Origin: Peptococcaceae bacterium BRH_c8a
Lineage (GTDB): Bacteria; Bacillota; Desulfotomaculia; Desulfotomaculales; Desulfallaceae
Assembly (NCBI GenBank): GCA_000961575.1
Contig: LADP01000046.1
Coordinates: 186,001-250,000, forward strand
Reading direction: 5' to 3'
DNA length: 64,000 nucleotides
Position numbers and translations under genes: made by a program. The notes under the pieces were generated by a model that was given only the letters and a program-made list of their open reading frames with translations, searched no databases and was not told where the DNA came from. This document shows positions 8,656 to 18,313 of this stretch, one piece after another; positions within the stretch are counted from its first letter, which is position 1; every line of letters starts with the position of its first letter.

Positions 8656-9855
8656 TTGTCAATCAAAGAACCCAAAGGGGCTTTGGCTGGAGTAAGGGTG
8701 ATAGACCTTACTCACGCCTACAACGGGCCTTTTTGTACAATGCATTTAGCGGACCACGGTGCAGAGGTAATCAAAATTGAAAAACCCCTGGTAGGCGACA
8801 TGACAAGGGAATGGCCCCCCATTAAGAACGGAGAAAGCGGTTATTTTGGTAATCTAAATCGCAACAAAAAAAGCGTCACGCTTGATATCAAACAAGAGCG
8901 GGATAAGGCTATTTTTAAAGAATTAGTCAAAACAGCTGATGTGGTGGTTGATAACTTCCGCCCCGGCACCATGAGCAGATTGGGGCTGGGTTATGAAGTG
9001 CTTGTAGAGCTCAACCCCAGGATCATCATGGCGGAAAGTTCGGGGTTCGGGCAATATGGACCGCTAAAAGACCGGCCAGCTTATGATGTTATTGCACAAT
9101 CAATGGGCGGTATCTGCAGCATAACCGGTTATCCCGACGGCTTGCCGATTAAAGTGGGCCCGGCCATTGCCGACAATTACACCGGCACTTACCTGGCCCT
9201 GGGTATTATTTTGGCATTATACAACCGGGAAAAAACCGGCCGCGGGCAGCAGGTTGATGTGGCCATGCTGGATACTGTTTTTTCCGTCTTGGAAAATGCC
9301 ATCCCGGTTTACGCTGTGACCGGGGAAACTCTGGGCCGGACCGGCTATGTGGACCCGGCCACCAGTCCCTACGACTTGTTTGAGTGCCAAGATGGCCACC
9401 TGGTGATAGCTTGTGCCAACAATAATACCTTTAATAGATTATGCAAATTGATGAACAAGGCAAACCTTATTGAGCACCCGGATTATTGCAGTAATGACAA
9501 AAGATGCGAAAACCGCAGCCAGTTAACCAAAATCATTGCCGCCTGGACGATCACCAAATCAAAAGACGAAATAGAACCACTATTAGTTGCGGAAGGGGTT
9601 CCCGTAGCATCAATATTAAACATTGCGCAGGCTGCCAACCACCCGCAAATTATTGCTCGGGAGATGCTGGTTGAAATTGAACATCCAGTCATTGGTCCAA
9701 CCAAATACCAGGGTGTGCCAATTAAGCTTAGCAAGACCCCCGGCGCTGTTTGTTCACCGGCCCCGCTTTTAGGGCAGCATACCGCCGAGGTTCTGTTATC
9801 CCTGGGCATTAGTCCAATAAATAATCAGGATTTTAGCGAACAGAAAGTCATTTAA
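8656..9855 (+). CDS. CaiB/BaiF-type CoA-transferase (family III)
   Basis: 399 residues, the usual length for family III CoA-transferases, which move CoA between carboxylic acids via an enzyme-bound anhydride on Asp. The N-terminus (GVRVIDLTHAYNGPFCTMHLADHGAEVIKIE) and the GRGQQVDVAML segment are diagnostic. The likely catalytic Asp is residue 173 in AIADNYTG, matching Asp169 of formyl-CoA transferase. It starts with TTG behind AAGGAGG (8642-8648). It is first in an apparent operon with a carrier and a crotonase, so it probably activates an imported acid to its CoA thioester. The substrate cannot be named. Confidence 0.88.
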   Translation: MSIKEPKGALAGVRVIDLTHAYNGPFCTMHLADHGAEVIKIEKPLVGDMTREWPPIKNGESGYFGNLNRNKKSVTLDIKQERDKAIFKELVKTADVVVDNFRPGTMSRLGLGYEVLVELNPRIIMAESSGFGQYGPLKDRPAYDVIAQSMGGICSITGYPDGLPIKVGPAIADNYTGTYLALGIILALYNREKTGRGQQVDVAMLDTVFSVLENAIPVYAVTGETLGRTGYVDPATSPYDLFECQDGHLVIACANNNTFNRLCKLMNKANLIEHPDYCSNDKRCENRSQLTKIIAAWTITKSKDEIEPLLVAEGVPVASILNIAQAANHPQIIAREMLVEIEHPVIGPTKYQGVPIKLSKTPGAVCSPAPLLGQHTAEVLLSLGISPINNQDFSEQKVI

Positions 9856-9881
9856 AATTTAACTGGAAGGAGGAGCTTGGC

Positions 9882-11237
9882 ATGCAGATAAAAAAAGGAC
9901 CATCCACATCCTTGTTTACAGTAATACTTTTTGGCACGGCTGTATTCGCTATGCATTTTGGCGCTTCCTGTATGATTTGGCCGGTAACATGGGGGCAGCA
10001 AAGCGGCAGCTCGGTGCTGACGGCGGCGGCTGGCATTATGATTTCAGCCATCATTTTGCCTTTCCTGGCCTACCTGGCAATTACACGGGGCAACGGCTCA
10101 TTTTATACCCTGGCCAGCAGGATTAATGAGAAATTTGCCTTCGTTTTCGGAGGCCTTACGGTTGCTGTTTTGGGGCCACTTTTCGTGATACCCCGCATGA
10201 GTGCGGCGTCGTGGGACGCGGCCTGTCAGGTTATGAACTGGAACTCGGATCAGATGCTGCCGGCATTCTTGTTTGCCGTCATATACTATCTAATATCGTT
10301 CTGGTTCTTGTTCAATCTACAAGAAGTGCTGGCCAGGATAGGCAAGTATTTAGTGCCCCTGCTTGGTGTGATGCTAGTAGCCGTAGTGGTAAAAACATTA
10401 ACCAACCCACTATCCAACTGGATGCCCAAACTATACCAGGAAAACCCGTTTACTTACGGCTTTATCAACGGCTATCAAACCATGGATTTGCCGGCCGCGC
10501 TTATTTACGGCACCATTATCATTGCTAGTTTAAAGGCGTTAAAGGGTCAATCGAGTAAAGCCCAAATTAACAAGAACCTGTTAATCGTAGGCGGACTTGG
10601 CTTTGGCTTACTAGCCGTCAGTCACTTATCACAAATGCTGGTCGGTGCATATACCGGACATTTGTACCAAGACGTAACCTATGCCAAGTTATACGTAACC
10701 ATTATCCTTAACCTGTGGGGTGTGTTGGGCGGCACGGTATTCAATATCGCCCTGCTTTTTGCAGCCTTAACCAGTGCTGTCGGGCTGGCGGCCGGTACAG
10801 CCGCTTATTTCGAAGAGGCCAGCAAGAAAAAATGGTCTTACCGGAATGTGGCCATAGTTACTTTAGCGGTCAGCGCTTTAATTAGCTCCTTTGGCCTAAC
10901 TAAAATCATTATGATTACCGCGCCTATTTTAAGCCTGGTGTACCCTCCGTGTATCGCTTTGGTAGCCGGCTATGTAATCTTAGGCAACAAAAACATCGGC
11001 ATCATCAGCGGGGCGACCATAGTTGCCTTTGCCTGGGGCTGCCTGGATGCCTTGCTTGGTTACCTGGCGTTGGCTCAAATTGACACCGCGGGGTTTATGG
11101 CACTATATAACCTAATGCCCTTGGCAGGCCTGGGGATGGGCTGGCTAATACCCACTTTAATTGGCGGGCTAATCGGTTATTTGACCATCGATAAAAAAAC
11201 AAGTGTTGAAATAGGCCACCCTTCAAGTGCCGAATAA
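9882..11237 (+). CDS. BrnQ-type branched-chain amino acid carrier (LIVCS family)
   Basis: 451 residues with about 12 hydrophobic segments. The N-terminal third follows the BrnQ pattern, including a GPLFVIPR motif (BrnQ has GPLFxTPR) after a helical pair. BrnQ proteins import Leu/Ile/Val with Na+ or H+. Here the enzyme neighbours suggest that the substrate is the acid handled by the CoA-transferase and hydratase, possibly a branched or unsaturated carboxylate rather than an amino acid. An AAGGAGG site precedes ATG 9882. Confidence 0.75.
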   Translation: MQIKKGPSTSLFTVILFGTAVFAMHFGASCMIWPVTWGQQSGSSVLTAAAGIMISAIILPFLAYLAITRGNGSFYTLASRINEKFAFVFGGLTVAVLGPLFVIPRMSAASWDAACQVMNWNSDQMLPAFLFAVIYYLISFWFLFNLQEVLARIGKYLVPLLGVMLVAVVVKTLTNPLSNWMPKLYQENPFTYGFINGYQTMDLPAALIYGTIIIASLKALKGQSSKAQINKNLLIVGGLGFGLLAVSHLSQMLVGAYTGHLYQDVTYAKLYVTIILNLWGVLGGTVFNIALLFAALTSAVGLAAGTAAYFEEASKKKWSYRNVAIVTLAVSALISSFGLTKIIMITAPILSLVYPPCIALVAGYVILGNKNIGIISGATIVAFAWGCLDALLGYLALAQIDTAGFMALYNLMPLAGLGMGWLIPTLIGGLIGYLTIDKKTSVEIGHPSSAE

Positions 11238-11271
11238 ATACTTTGTATATATTTCAAGGAGGTTAAATAAA

Positions 11272-12051
11272 ATGAATTTCGAAACTATAATATATGATAA
11301 TAAAGATGGTATCGCTAGAATCACTTTTAATCGACCGGAATCTTTAAACGCTATAAACAATCAACTCCTCTTAGATATCCAAGCGGCTTTGGCCAGCGCC
11401 AAAAGGGATCCCTCCATCCGGGTGGTCGTTTTTACCGGGGCCGGAAAATCTTTTATTGCCGGCGGAGACATTAAAGCCATGAATACCATGACCGCGGTTG
11501 AATTCAGGGATTTTTGTCTGGAAATTCAAAAGATTACCAAAGACGTACGCGAAGTCGGCAAGCCCGTTATCGGGGCGATTAATGGTTGGGCACTGGGTGG
11601 TGGCTCGGAATTTGCCTGCATCTGTGATTGGCGTATCGCTTCGGAAAAGGCCAAATTTGGCTTCCCCGAGCCGCGGGTAGGCTTAACCAATACCAGCGGG
11701 GTTTGCCAGAATTTATCAAGAATAGTCGGTCTGGGCAGAGCGATGGAGTTATTATGCTCCGGTATTACCATCGACGCCGCCGAAGCATACCGGATTGGCC
11801 TGGTCAACAAAGTGGTACCCCACGATGAACTTGACCAAGCAATTAACGAGGCGGCAGCCGAAATAAGTAAGTGTTCACCAATTGCGGTGCGGATAGCTAA
11901 AGAAACTACCAATGCCTGCGTAGATATCGATATGAATTCTTGCTTGTATTACGAGGTAGAATCGATAACTTCCGCTTTTACCACCGAGGATCGCAAAGAA
12001 GGCTTAACGGCTTTTATAGAAAAAAGAAAACCTCACTTTACAGGCCAGTAA
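11272..12051 (+). CDS. Enoyl-CoA hydratase/isomerase (crotonase)
   Basis: 259 residues. ATG 11272 is preceded by AAGGAGG; an earlier in-frame start would overlap brnQ and lacks a site. Both oxyanion-hole segments (AGGDIKAMN and ALGGGSE) are present. Glu113 (GGGSEF) and Glu133 (FPEPRVG) match the two catalytic Glu of enoyl-CoA hydratase (Glu144/164 in the rat enzyme). It therefore probably adds water to a 2-enoyl-CoA. In context it would act on the thioester formed by the upstream CoA-transferase. CaiD-like crotonobetainyl-CoA hydratase is an alternative, but no BCCT carrier or CoA ligase is present. Confidence 0.88.
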   Translation: MNFETIIYDNKDGIARITFNRPESLNAINNQLLLDIQAALASAKRDPSIRVVVFTGAGKSFIAGGDIKAMNTMTAVEFRDFCLEIQKITKDVREVGKPVIGAINGWALGGGSEFACICDWRIASEKAKFGFPEPRVGLTNTSGVCQNLSRIVGLGRAMELLCSGITIDAAEAYRIGLVNKVVPHDELDQAINEAAAEISKCSPIAVRIAKETTNACVDIDMNSCLYYEVESITSAFTTEDRKEGLTAFIEKRKPHFTGQ

Positions 12052-12135
12052 GCCGCCATTAACCGCGCCAAGTATTCCGATTTTTCTTACAATTTACGGG
12101 AAATCGAAAGATGTAATGTTAGAGGGGGCCAGTAA

Positions 12136-13779
12136 ATGTTAACCATCCGTGACGCCTTAACTTTATCGTCCCTGGGCTCCGCCAAGGTGGCTGCTGGCTC
12201 CCGGGGCCTGGATCGAGAGATTGCCTGGTTTCATGTCATCGATATTCCGCAGATTATTCCCTGGATTAAAAGGGGCCATTTCCTACTTACGGCCACATAC
12301 TCTTTCTTTATGGTTCCCGAAACTACGAAAGGGCTAATTAAAAGTTTAAATGACAAGGGTGTTGTAGGCATAATCATGGCGCTGGGTCTTTACCTCAAGG
12401 ACGTGCCTGGACACATGATTGACGACGCTAATGAACTGGGCTTTCCAATCATAACCGTTACGGCCGATAATCACTTGGAAGATATAACCAGACAATTAGC
12501 TGAACATATTTTAAATGGCAGTGAGGGGTTTTCCAAATACGATACTTGGTTTCACAAAATTGTAGAGGCAACTGCACAGGATGAATCATTAGGTAAATTA
12601 ACCAGAATTGCATCAGAAGTAACTGAAGCCAGTGTTCTGCTGCTGGATAACTATGGCCGGGCTTTAATGGCCGACGATTTATTTAAACACCTTGATATGG
12701 ATGGTTTTTTCAAGCATTTTAGGGAAAAAGAGCAAAACAGAAGTCTTAATCATACTGGGCTGCCTCAAGAAGGCGCTTATAAAAATAGAACCTACTTCTA
12801 TTACCAAATTAAGGGGCAAAATGCAGAAGATATCGCATTTTTATTGATTCTTGATAATATTAACCGCATAGAGTTTTTTAAGTTAATCCTACTGCAGAAT
12901 ATCATTGTAGCGATGTCGGTTTTAATAACCGGGAAAGAATTGCATAATACTATTCTATCCTCTCATATTCCCCTGTTTGAGGATATCCTCTATGGCCGTT
13001 ACGTATCAAGAGAGAGTGCTCAACATAAAGCCGCTAACATGGGGTGGAATGTTAATGCCAATCATGTAGTAGTGATCATTGAACCTGAGAATTACTGTCA
13101 GTATATAGTTGAACACCAGTTAACCGAAAGCCAAATCTTAAAGCTGCAAAATAAGATTACGGCTAAAATTTCCGAGCAAATCAGTGCTATGCAGGGCAAG
13201 TACCCGGTAAGCAAGCAGGACTCACACTTTATCACTATATTTGAATTAACTAAAAAGCTTAGCTTGAAGAAACTGGCCGGTAAGCTCGAGGAACTGGTCG
13301 ACAATTTTTCAAATGATTTAAGCATCCATTTGCTGGTTGGAATAAGCTCTATTGTAAATGACCTCTCTTATTTTTCTACCCGTATAAATGAAGCCCAGGA
13401 ATGCTTAAAAATTATCAAAGAGCTAAAGAATACCAGGGTAGCAAAATATGACGAGCTCAGTATGGAACTTGTCCTTTATAAAGTAATCCAGAATAGCGAG
13501 ATTAAGCATATCTATATTAAAAAGATACAAAAAATAATTGATAATGATCTAGAATTCAATTCCAACCTCATGCCCACCTTAAATGCTTATGTTAATAATC
13601 AGGCCAATTTGGCATTAACGGCGCGCTACTTGAGCGTGCATCGGCACACAGTTAAAAATCGCATTAATAAAATCGGCGAATTATTGGAGATGGATATTTG
13701 TACCACGGGCGCATTAGTAACTTTAACCTTTTTGTTAAAAATTAATGAACACACCGGGCATGATAAACAAGAGTACTAG
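12136..13779 (+). CDS. PucR-family transcriptional regulator
   Basis: 547 residues: an N-terminal PucR domain (about 1-125, IRDALTLSSLG through RGHFLLTATYSF), a central GAF-like and GGDEF-like linker, and a C-terminal helix-turn-helix (about 480-540, ARYLSVHRHTVKNRINKIGELL). PucR proteins usually activate catabolic genes in response to a substrate. This one follows the CoA-transferase/carrier/crotonase genes on the same strand after 84 bases and is probably their regulator. Its stop overlaps by 4 bases, tail to tail, the stop of the minus-strand BY-kinase gene, with no terminator visible between. Confidence 0.88.
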   Translation: MLTIRDALTLSSLGSAKVAAGSRGLDREIAWFHVIDIPQIIPWIKRGHFLLTATYSFFMVPETTKGLIKSLNDKGVVGIIMALGLYLKDVPGHMIDDANELGFPIITVTADNHLEDITRQLAEHILNGSEGFSKYDTWFHKIVEATAQDESLGKLTRIASEVTEASVLLLDNYGRALMADDLFKHLDMDGFFKHFREKEQNRSLNHTGLPQEGAYKNRTYFYYQIKGQNAEDIAFLLILDNINRIEFFKLILLQNIIVAMSVLITGKELHNTILSSHIPLFEDILYGRYVSRESAQHKAANMGWNVNANHVVVIIEPENYCQYIVEHQLTESQILKLQNKITAKISEQISAMQGKYPVSKQDSHFITIFELTKKLSLKKLAGKLEELVDNFSNDLSIHLLVGISSIVNDLSYFSTRINEAQECLKIIKELKNTRVAKYDELSMELVLYKVIQNSEIKHIYIKKIQKIIDNDLEFNSNLMPTLNAYVNNQANLALTARYLSVHRHTVKNRINKIGELLEMDICTTGALVTLTFLLKINEHTGHDKQEY

Positions 13780-15287
13780 TTTTTATCACTGGCGGCGGCG
13801 GCTTCTTGGGCTGGTTTATTGGTCAGCGCGTAATCTTTGTAATAGTCACCCAAGAACCGTTCGTAATTTTGGGATTGATAGAAAGCACCGAGTTGATTGT
13901 ACTTTATGCCGTTTAAGATGCAGCCGATGATGCGGACGCCGGCGTTCTCAAAAGCGGCTTGGGCTGAATTAATCACGTCCACTTTGGCACAACCCTGTTT
14001 AACCACCAGAATTACCCCGTCGGCATAAACCGATAACGCCACCGCGTCGGTGAGCAAATATGAAGGCGGCGTATCCAAGATAATGTAGTCGTATTGTTTT
14101 TCCAGCGCGGCCAGCAAGGCGGCCATTTTTTCGGAGCCCAGCAGTTCAGACGGGTTGGGCACGATGTACCCGTTGGGCATTACATAAATGCCCTGCTCGG
14201 CAGCAAATACTATACCTTCCTCAGCTGCACAAGCCCCGTTCAATACCGCAGCCAGTCCCTGATGATCTTCTAAATCTAATTCCAACACCCCGTGCATATT
14301 AGACTTGCGCAGATCGCAATCCACCAAAAGCACCGACTTGCCGGTGCGGGCAATGGTAATGGCTAAATTTACTGCCACCGTGGACTTGCCTTCCCCGGTC
14401 AAGATGCTGGTCACCAGCAGTTTTTTAGCGCTGGTGACCGCCGAGGCAAACCGCAGGTTAGTCCCGGCTGCTTTGTAAGATTCCACAAATCCAAACCCCA
14501 CCTGATCCGAAGTCACCAAGGGCGCACCCTGACCCTGACCCTGACCCTGACTCTGACCCTGACCCTTCCTGGCCTTGGGGCTAAGATACGGGATACTGCC
14601 CAGCAAAGTGAGGCCAAGTTTATTCTTTACATCATCACCGCTCTTAATGGTGCGGTCAAAAAACATCAGCATAAACACAATGCCCAGGCCCAGCATCAAG
14701 CCAAGCACCGCTCCTACGCCTACATTCCGGAAAGTGGCCGGCGCATTAGGAAACTCGGGTACTTTTGCGTTGTCCAGAACATTGATAGAACCGACTTCTA
14801 CGGTGCTGGAAATAGCTGTCGGCGCCACATGCATAATGGAATTGCATATTTTTGCCGCCAGTAGAGGGTCGGGATTACTTACAAATATCCTCAGCACCTC
14901 AGTATCTCTTACCGGCGCCACCGAAACATAGGGACTAATGGCCGAGGCCGGCAGATCCAGCTCTCCAGCCACCAACTCCATGACCCGGTTACTAGTCAAT
15001 ACTGCGGTATAGGTATTAACCAGTTTGGCCGATAGATTAACATCATTGGTTAATACCGCCTCCTGCCCCACTATCTTAAGCTGCTTGGAATTGACCACCA
15101 TGCTGGCCGACGCGGTATATACCGGCACGTAGGTAGAGATAGTGTAAAAATATGCCCCCAGGGCGGCTAAAACAGTGCACAGGACCACCAGCCACCACCA
15201 CTTAAACAGCGCAGAAATTATTTCCCCAAGGCTAATTTCATTTTCTTCTGTTCTGTCGACCCCGTTATTGAGTCCCTGGTGTTCCAT
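13776..15287 (-). CDS. Wzz-domain protein fused to BY-kinase
   Basis: 503 residues. The N-terminal Wzz domain has transmembrane helices near 30-50 and 185-205 with an external region between. A basic linker carries a Gly-Gln repeat, followed by a BY-kinase domain with Walker A TGEGKST (Lys301), an LLVDCDLRK segment and YIILDTPP. A Tyr cluster near the C-terminus (460-485) is the usual autophosphorylation site. Such proteins set polysaccharide chain length or control export. This gene is last in the peptide-maturation operon, far from the main exopolysaccharide locus, which is unusual. Its start overlaps the end of the ABC gene by 70 bases and has a GGGGGG site just upstream. Confidence 0.85.
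   Translation of the reverse strand: MEHQGLNNGVDRTEENEISLGEIISALFKWWWLVVLCTVLAALGAYFYTISTYVPVYTASASMVVNSKQLKIVGQEAVLTNDVNLSAKLVNTYTAVLTSNRVMELVAGELDLPASAISPYVSVAPVRDTEVLRIFVSNPDPLLAAKICNSIMHVAPTAISSTVEVGSINVLDNAKVPEFPNAPATFRNVGVGAVLGLMLGLGIVFMLMFFDRTIKSGDDVKNKLGLTLLGSIPYLSPKARKGQGQSQGQGQGQGAPLVTSDQVGFGFVESYKAAGTNLRFASAVTSAKKLLVTSILTGEGKSTVAVNLAITIARTGKSVLLVDCDLRKSNMHGVLELDLEDHQGLAAVLNGACAAEEGIVFAAEQGIYVMPNGYIVPNPSELLGSEKMAALLAALEKQYDYIILDTPPSYLLTDAVALSVYADGVILVVKQGCAKVDVINSAQAAFENAGVRIIGCILNGIKYNQLGAFYQSQNYERFLGDYYKDYALTNKPAQEAAAASDKN
14527..14565. repeat. Hexanucleotide repeat encoding Gly-Gln linker
   Basis: About six tandem CCCTGA units (one variant CTCTGA) in the + strand encode alternating Gly-Gln in the linker before the kinase domain. 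The repeat keeps the reading frame and could vary in number between strains. Confidence 0.8.
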
Positions 15288-16975
15288 ACACTAGCCCCCC
15301 TTTTAACTTCGACTAGGCCGCCGTCCCTAATTTGCAAAACCCGGTCACAATACTCTAAAGCCATCGGCCGGTGGGTAACAATAATACAAGTCCGGCCCAG
15401 GCTGCTAATCGCCTGCAGCACCTTGGCCTCGGTCTCGGCATCCAGCGCCGAGGTAGCCTCATCAAGCAGCAGTATGGGCGCCCGGCGCAGCAAAGCCCGG
15501 GCAATGGCCAGCCTTTGCACCTGTCCTTCGGACAAACCCAGCCCATGCTCGCCAATCACCGTGCCCAATTGCTCGGGTAATGCGGATATAAAATCCCAGG
15601 CCCGAGCCATAACGGCGCAATACACTATTTCAGCCGGGGTTGCCTCCGGACAGCCCATTTTCAAATTTTCCTCAATGGTACCGGTAAATAATATGTTCCT
15701 TTGCGGCACATAGGAAATATATCTTCTGGCGTCGGCAGACGCTTTAACCCCCTCGCCACTGCCAGCCGTAAACAGCACTTCCCCTTGGGACGGCGTGATT
15801 AAGGCTAGTAATAACCTCATCAAAGTTGTTTTCCCTGCTCCCGACGCGCCGGTAATGGCCACTATTTCCCCGGCCCTTACTTCCATGGAAAGCTTGTCCA
15901 GTATATTAGCATCGGCATGATAGCCAAAAGTGATATCTTGTAAAGTTAAACCAACTGCCAAACTGCTGCTATGCTTGAGATCGCCGTCGTCGGCACATTT
16001 TTCTTCCAGGGGCAGCCCCTCAAGTTCCATTAACCGGCCAGCCGACGCCATAGCCGAATAAGTCCGGGGCAGTAACCGCGCCAGGCCCAAAAACGGCCCC
16101 TGCACCTGCCCCACCAACTGTAGAAAAACAGCCATCGTGCCAAAAGTAATCATCCCGGTGGACAGCCGGTATGAACCCCAGGTGAGCGCAAGAAAATAAC
16201 CCAGCCAAAAACCCAGTGACAACCCGGCCCCCGCAGCCATCCCCAACCAGTTGCGCTTCATCACCCACATCAAGTGCTGCGACTGCAGCTCTTTAAACCT
16301 CCCTGAACAAGTATCGCCCAGGTTAAAGGACTTAACCACCAGCATATTCTGCAGCACTTCCTGCAAAAAAGAACGGGTTTTACTTTCACTTTCCTGGCAG
16401 CGCACCTGAATCTGTTTAATCCGGCGCCCGTACAGCCGGCCAAAGATTATCAGCACCGGGCCAAGGATAAAGGCCAGGGCCGCCATCACCGGATCAAAAT
16501 GATACAACACCAGAAAAGCAGCCAGCATCTGCACGCCCAGCGTCACGCCTTGCGGCACCAGGCCCGTTATAGCGTTGGCCACACTTGATATGTCGCTGGT
16601 CAGGCGGGCCACCACATCACCACTGTGGTATTTGGAAAAGGGCATCCATTCTGTTCCAACCAATCGACCAAATAAATCGCCTCTAAGGCGGTTACCCGTT
16701 TGTTCCAAAACCCTGGCGCTTACCATTGTATAGGCCGACTGCAGGGCTATCTGGATGATAATGATTAGCCCCATCACCACACCGGTATGCAAAAAATTTC
16801 CCTGCGCCGCACCGGTGGCAGTGTCAATAAGGTTACGCGAGGCCAGGGCAAAACCAACGCCGCAAAGAGACAGCATGCCGCCGCCAATAACTAAAAAGAG
16901 TAATGGAGGAAGAAATAACCGGGCATACCCGGCCATCCAGTATATCTCGGCACTAAATTTTTTCAAATAAGCCAT
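15218..16975 (-). CDS. ABC exporter, fused membrane and ATPase domains
   Basis: 585 residues: about six membrane helices (1-320) and an ATPase domain (340-560) with Walker A GASGAGKTT, signature LSEGQ, Walker B ILLLDEATSALD and an H-loop IIVTHRP. This half-transporter would work as a dimer. It has no C39 peptidase domain, so any leader cleavage must be done by another protein, such as the S26 peptidase encoded directly upstream. The last 20-25 residues overlap the next gene and look like a run-on extension. Peptide export is inferred from the operon. Confidence 0.85.
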   Translation of the reverse strand: MAYLKKFSAEIYWMAGYARLFLPPLLFLVIGGGMLSLCGVGFALASRNLIDTATGAAQGNFLHTGVVMGLIIIIQIALQSAYTMVSARVLEQTGNRLRGDLFGRLVGTEWMPFSKYHSGDVVARLTSDISSVANAITGLVPQGVTLGVQMLAAFLVLYHFDPVMAALAFILGPVLIIFGRLYGRRIKQIQVRCQESESKTRSFLQEVLQNMLVVKSFNLGDTCSGRFKELQSQHLMWVMKRNWLGMAAGAGLSLGFWLGYFLALTWGSYRLSTGMITFGTMAVFLQLVGQVQGPFLGLARLLPRTYSAMASAGRLMELEGLPLEEKCADDGDLKHSSSLAVGLTLQDITFGYHADANILDKLSMEVRAGEIVAITGASGAGKTTLMRLLLALITPSQGEVLFTAGSGEGVKASADARRYISYVPQRNILFTGTIEENLKMGCPEATPAEIVYCAVMARAWDFISALPEQLGTVIGEHGLGLSEGQVQRLAIARALLRRAPILLLDEATSALDAETEAKVLQAISSLGRTCIIVTHRPMALEYCDRVLQIRDGGLVEVKRGASVWNTRDSITGSTEQKKMKLALGK

Positions 16976-16976
16976 C

Positions 16977-17438
16977 CTATCTCAGCCACCGGTAAAAAGA
17001 AAGTATGTAACCCCTAACAGGCAGAGCCAAACCCCATAGGGCCGAAAGTGCCCTCCACCACAATCCGCGGCAATCAATATGCCTGTCCCGGCGCCAAACC
17101 GAGGTCACCACCGCAATTACCTGCTCCAGAAGCAGCGGGCCCTCAATTTGCTGCTGGGCATCTCCATTTAAATAAAAGCACTGCCGTTTATGCTTAATAA
17201 CCCGATGCAGCACATACTGGCCGTTATCCCGCATAACCAGCACAATGCTGCCGCGTTTTAAGGCCGTTGGCTCTACCGCGGCAAGTATTACGCTGTCCAC
17301 ACCCTGGCGCAGAAAGGGATACATGCTGCTGCCGGTAACGGTCAGCCGCACCCGGCCCCCGCCGGCAATTATTTCGCCAATGGCCGGCATCAGCGCACTG
17401 CTTTTAACTCTTCTAATATCAGAAATTATTTCACACAT
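16977..17438 (-). CDS. Small S24/S26-type signal peptidase-like protein
   Basis: 153 residues with the serine motif TGSSMYPFL near residue 37 and a GDxVLV-like strand (GSIVLVMRDNGQYVLHRVI) as in S26 peptidases. The Lys/His following it (HRVIKHKR) could supply the base. A hydrophobic segment lies at the C-terminus. It overlaps the HprK-like gene by 13 bases and ends 2 bases before the ABC start. In this context it may cleave the peptide leader. S24/S26 proteins of this size recur beside HprK-like genes in peptide clusters. Confidence 0.7.
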   Translation of the reverse strand: MCEIISDIRRVKSSALMPAIGEIIAGGGRVRLTVTGSSMYPFLRQGVDSVILAAVEPTALKRGSIVLVMRDNGQYVLHRVIKHKRQCFYLNGDAQQQIEGPLLLEQVIAVVTSVWRRDRHIDCRGLWWRALSALWGLALPVRGYILSFYRWLR

Positions 17439-18271
17439 TGGCGCACCAGCTCGAAGGCTTCTTTATCCGGGCGGCATTTTAAAAGATAAACAGGCACCCG
17501 CTCAATAACAGCGCCGATGTTATCCAACGCCCGGGCCATTAAATGCTCGTCAAAAAAGGGCAGAAAGCAACGCGGCACTAGCCGCTGCACTGCCTCGGTC
17601 GATGATAACAGTTTAATTTCATTTTGCGGGGCCTGTTCCAGCATCACAATCGCCTGCAGTGGAACCCGGCGATTCATCGATTCATTTGATGACCCGCACC
17701 AGGGCGTCCCGTAAAGCTCCACCTGGTTTTCATGTACCCGTAAAGCCGGGCGGTCACCGTTAATGATATCCGCCCCCGCATACTGCTGCCATAAATGGGC
17801 GTGGGTGCTCTTCCCGGTTCCGGATGGTGCTGAAAAGACAATACCTTGTTCAAGATAATCGATTGCGGCGGCATGTATAACGATGCCCTGGTGAAAAAGC
17901 AGCGCTGTCCTGAAAATAACTTCCCCGGCACCGCTGAAAAAAGGCATTTTCTGCCGCTCTGAACTACGCACAAAGATTCTGTTCCAGTCCGGAGAAGTTT
18001 GTATTAGGTGGGTAATACGCCCGGTGGAATCATATAAGCTAACTGTATAACCAATATCTGTTTTAAAACCTACTACTTCATCATAATGCGCTTCAACCAG
18101 TTCATCATTAATCGATGAGTCCACCTCAAAAACAGCATGAACGGATGAAGTACCAGGCAAGCCGTCATTCCCGGCGTATAAAAAGGTAGCATCATCCGCA
18201 GCCCAAAAACCCGACGAGTAATGAATGTCAAACAGTGCATCTGCTATTAAATACCTTTTTTTATAAATCAT
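17426..18271 (-). CDS. HprK-like P-loop kinase of peptide clusters
   Basis: 281 residues. The C-terminal half carries a P-loop (SAPSGTGKSTHAHLW, near residue 152), an INGDRPAL segment and a TPW motif typical of HPr-kinase-like proteins in Firmicute peptide clusters. Related kinases phosphorylate a residue of lasso peptides such as paeninodin; other members have no known role. It lacks the full HPr kinase N-terminal domain. It lies directly downstream of the small two-Cys peptide gene and may phosphorylate that peptide. This target is inferred. Confidence 0.75.
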   Translation of the reverse strand: MIYKKRYLIADALFDIHYSSGFWAADDATFLYAGNDGLPGTSSVHAVFEVDSSINDELVEAHYDEVVGFKTDIGYTVSLYDSTGRITHLIQTSPDWNRIFVRSSERQKMPFFSGAGEVIFRTALLFHQGIVIHAAAIDYLEQGIVFSAPSGTGKSTHAHLWQQYAGADIINGDRPALRVHENQVELYGTPWCGSSNESMNRRVPLQAIVMLEQAPQNEIKLLSSTEAVQRLVPRCFLPFFDEHLMARALDNIGAVIERVPVYLLKCRPDKEAFELVRQCVK

Positions 18272-18313
18272 TTTTACTCGCTATCCCAATATTTTGTAGA
18301 ACTTACCCAATAT

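Noticed and set aside
14527-14565. Possible CRISPR-like repeat
   Set aside because: Units are contiguous six-base repeats without spacers and encode a Gly-Gln linker in frame inside the BY-kinase gene.
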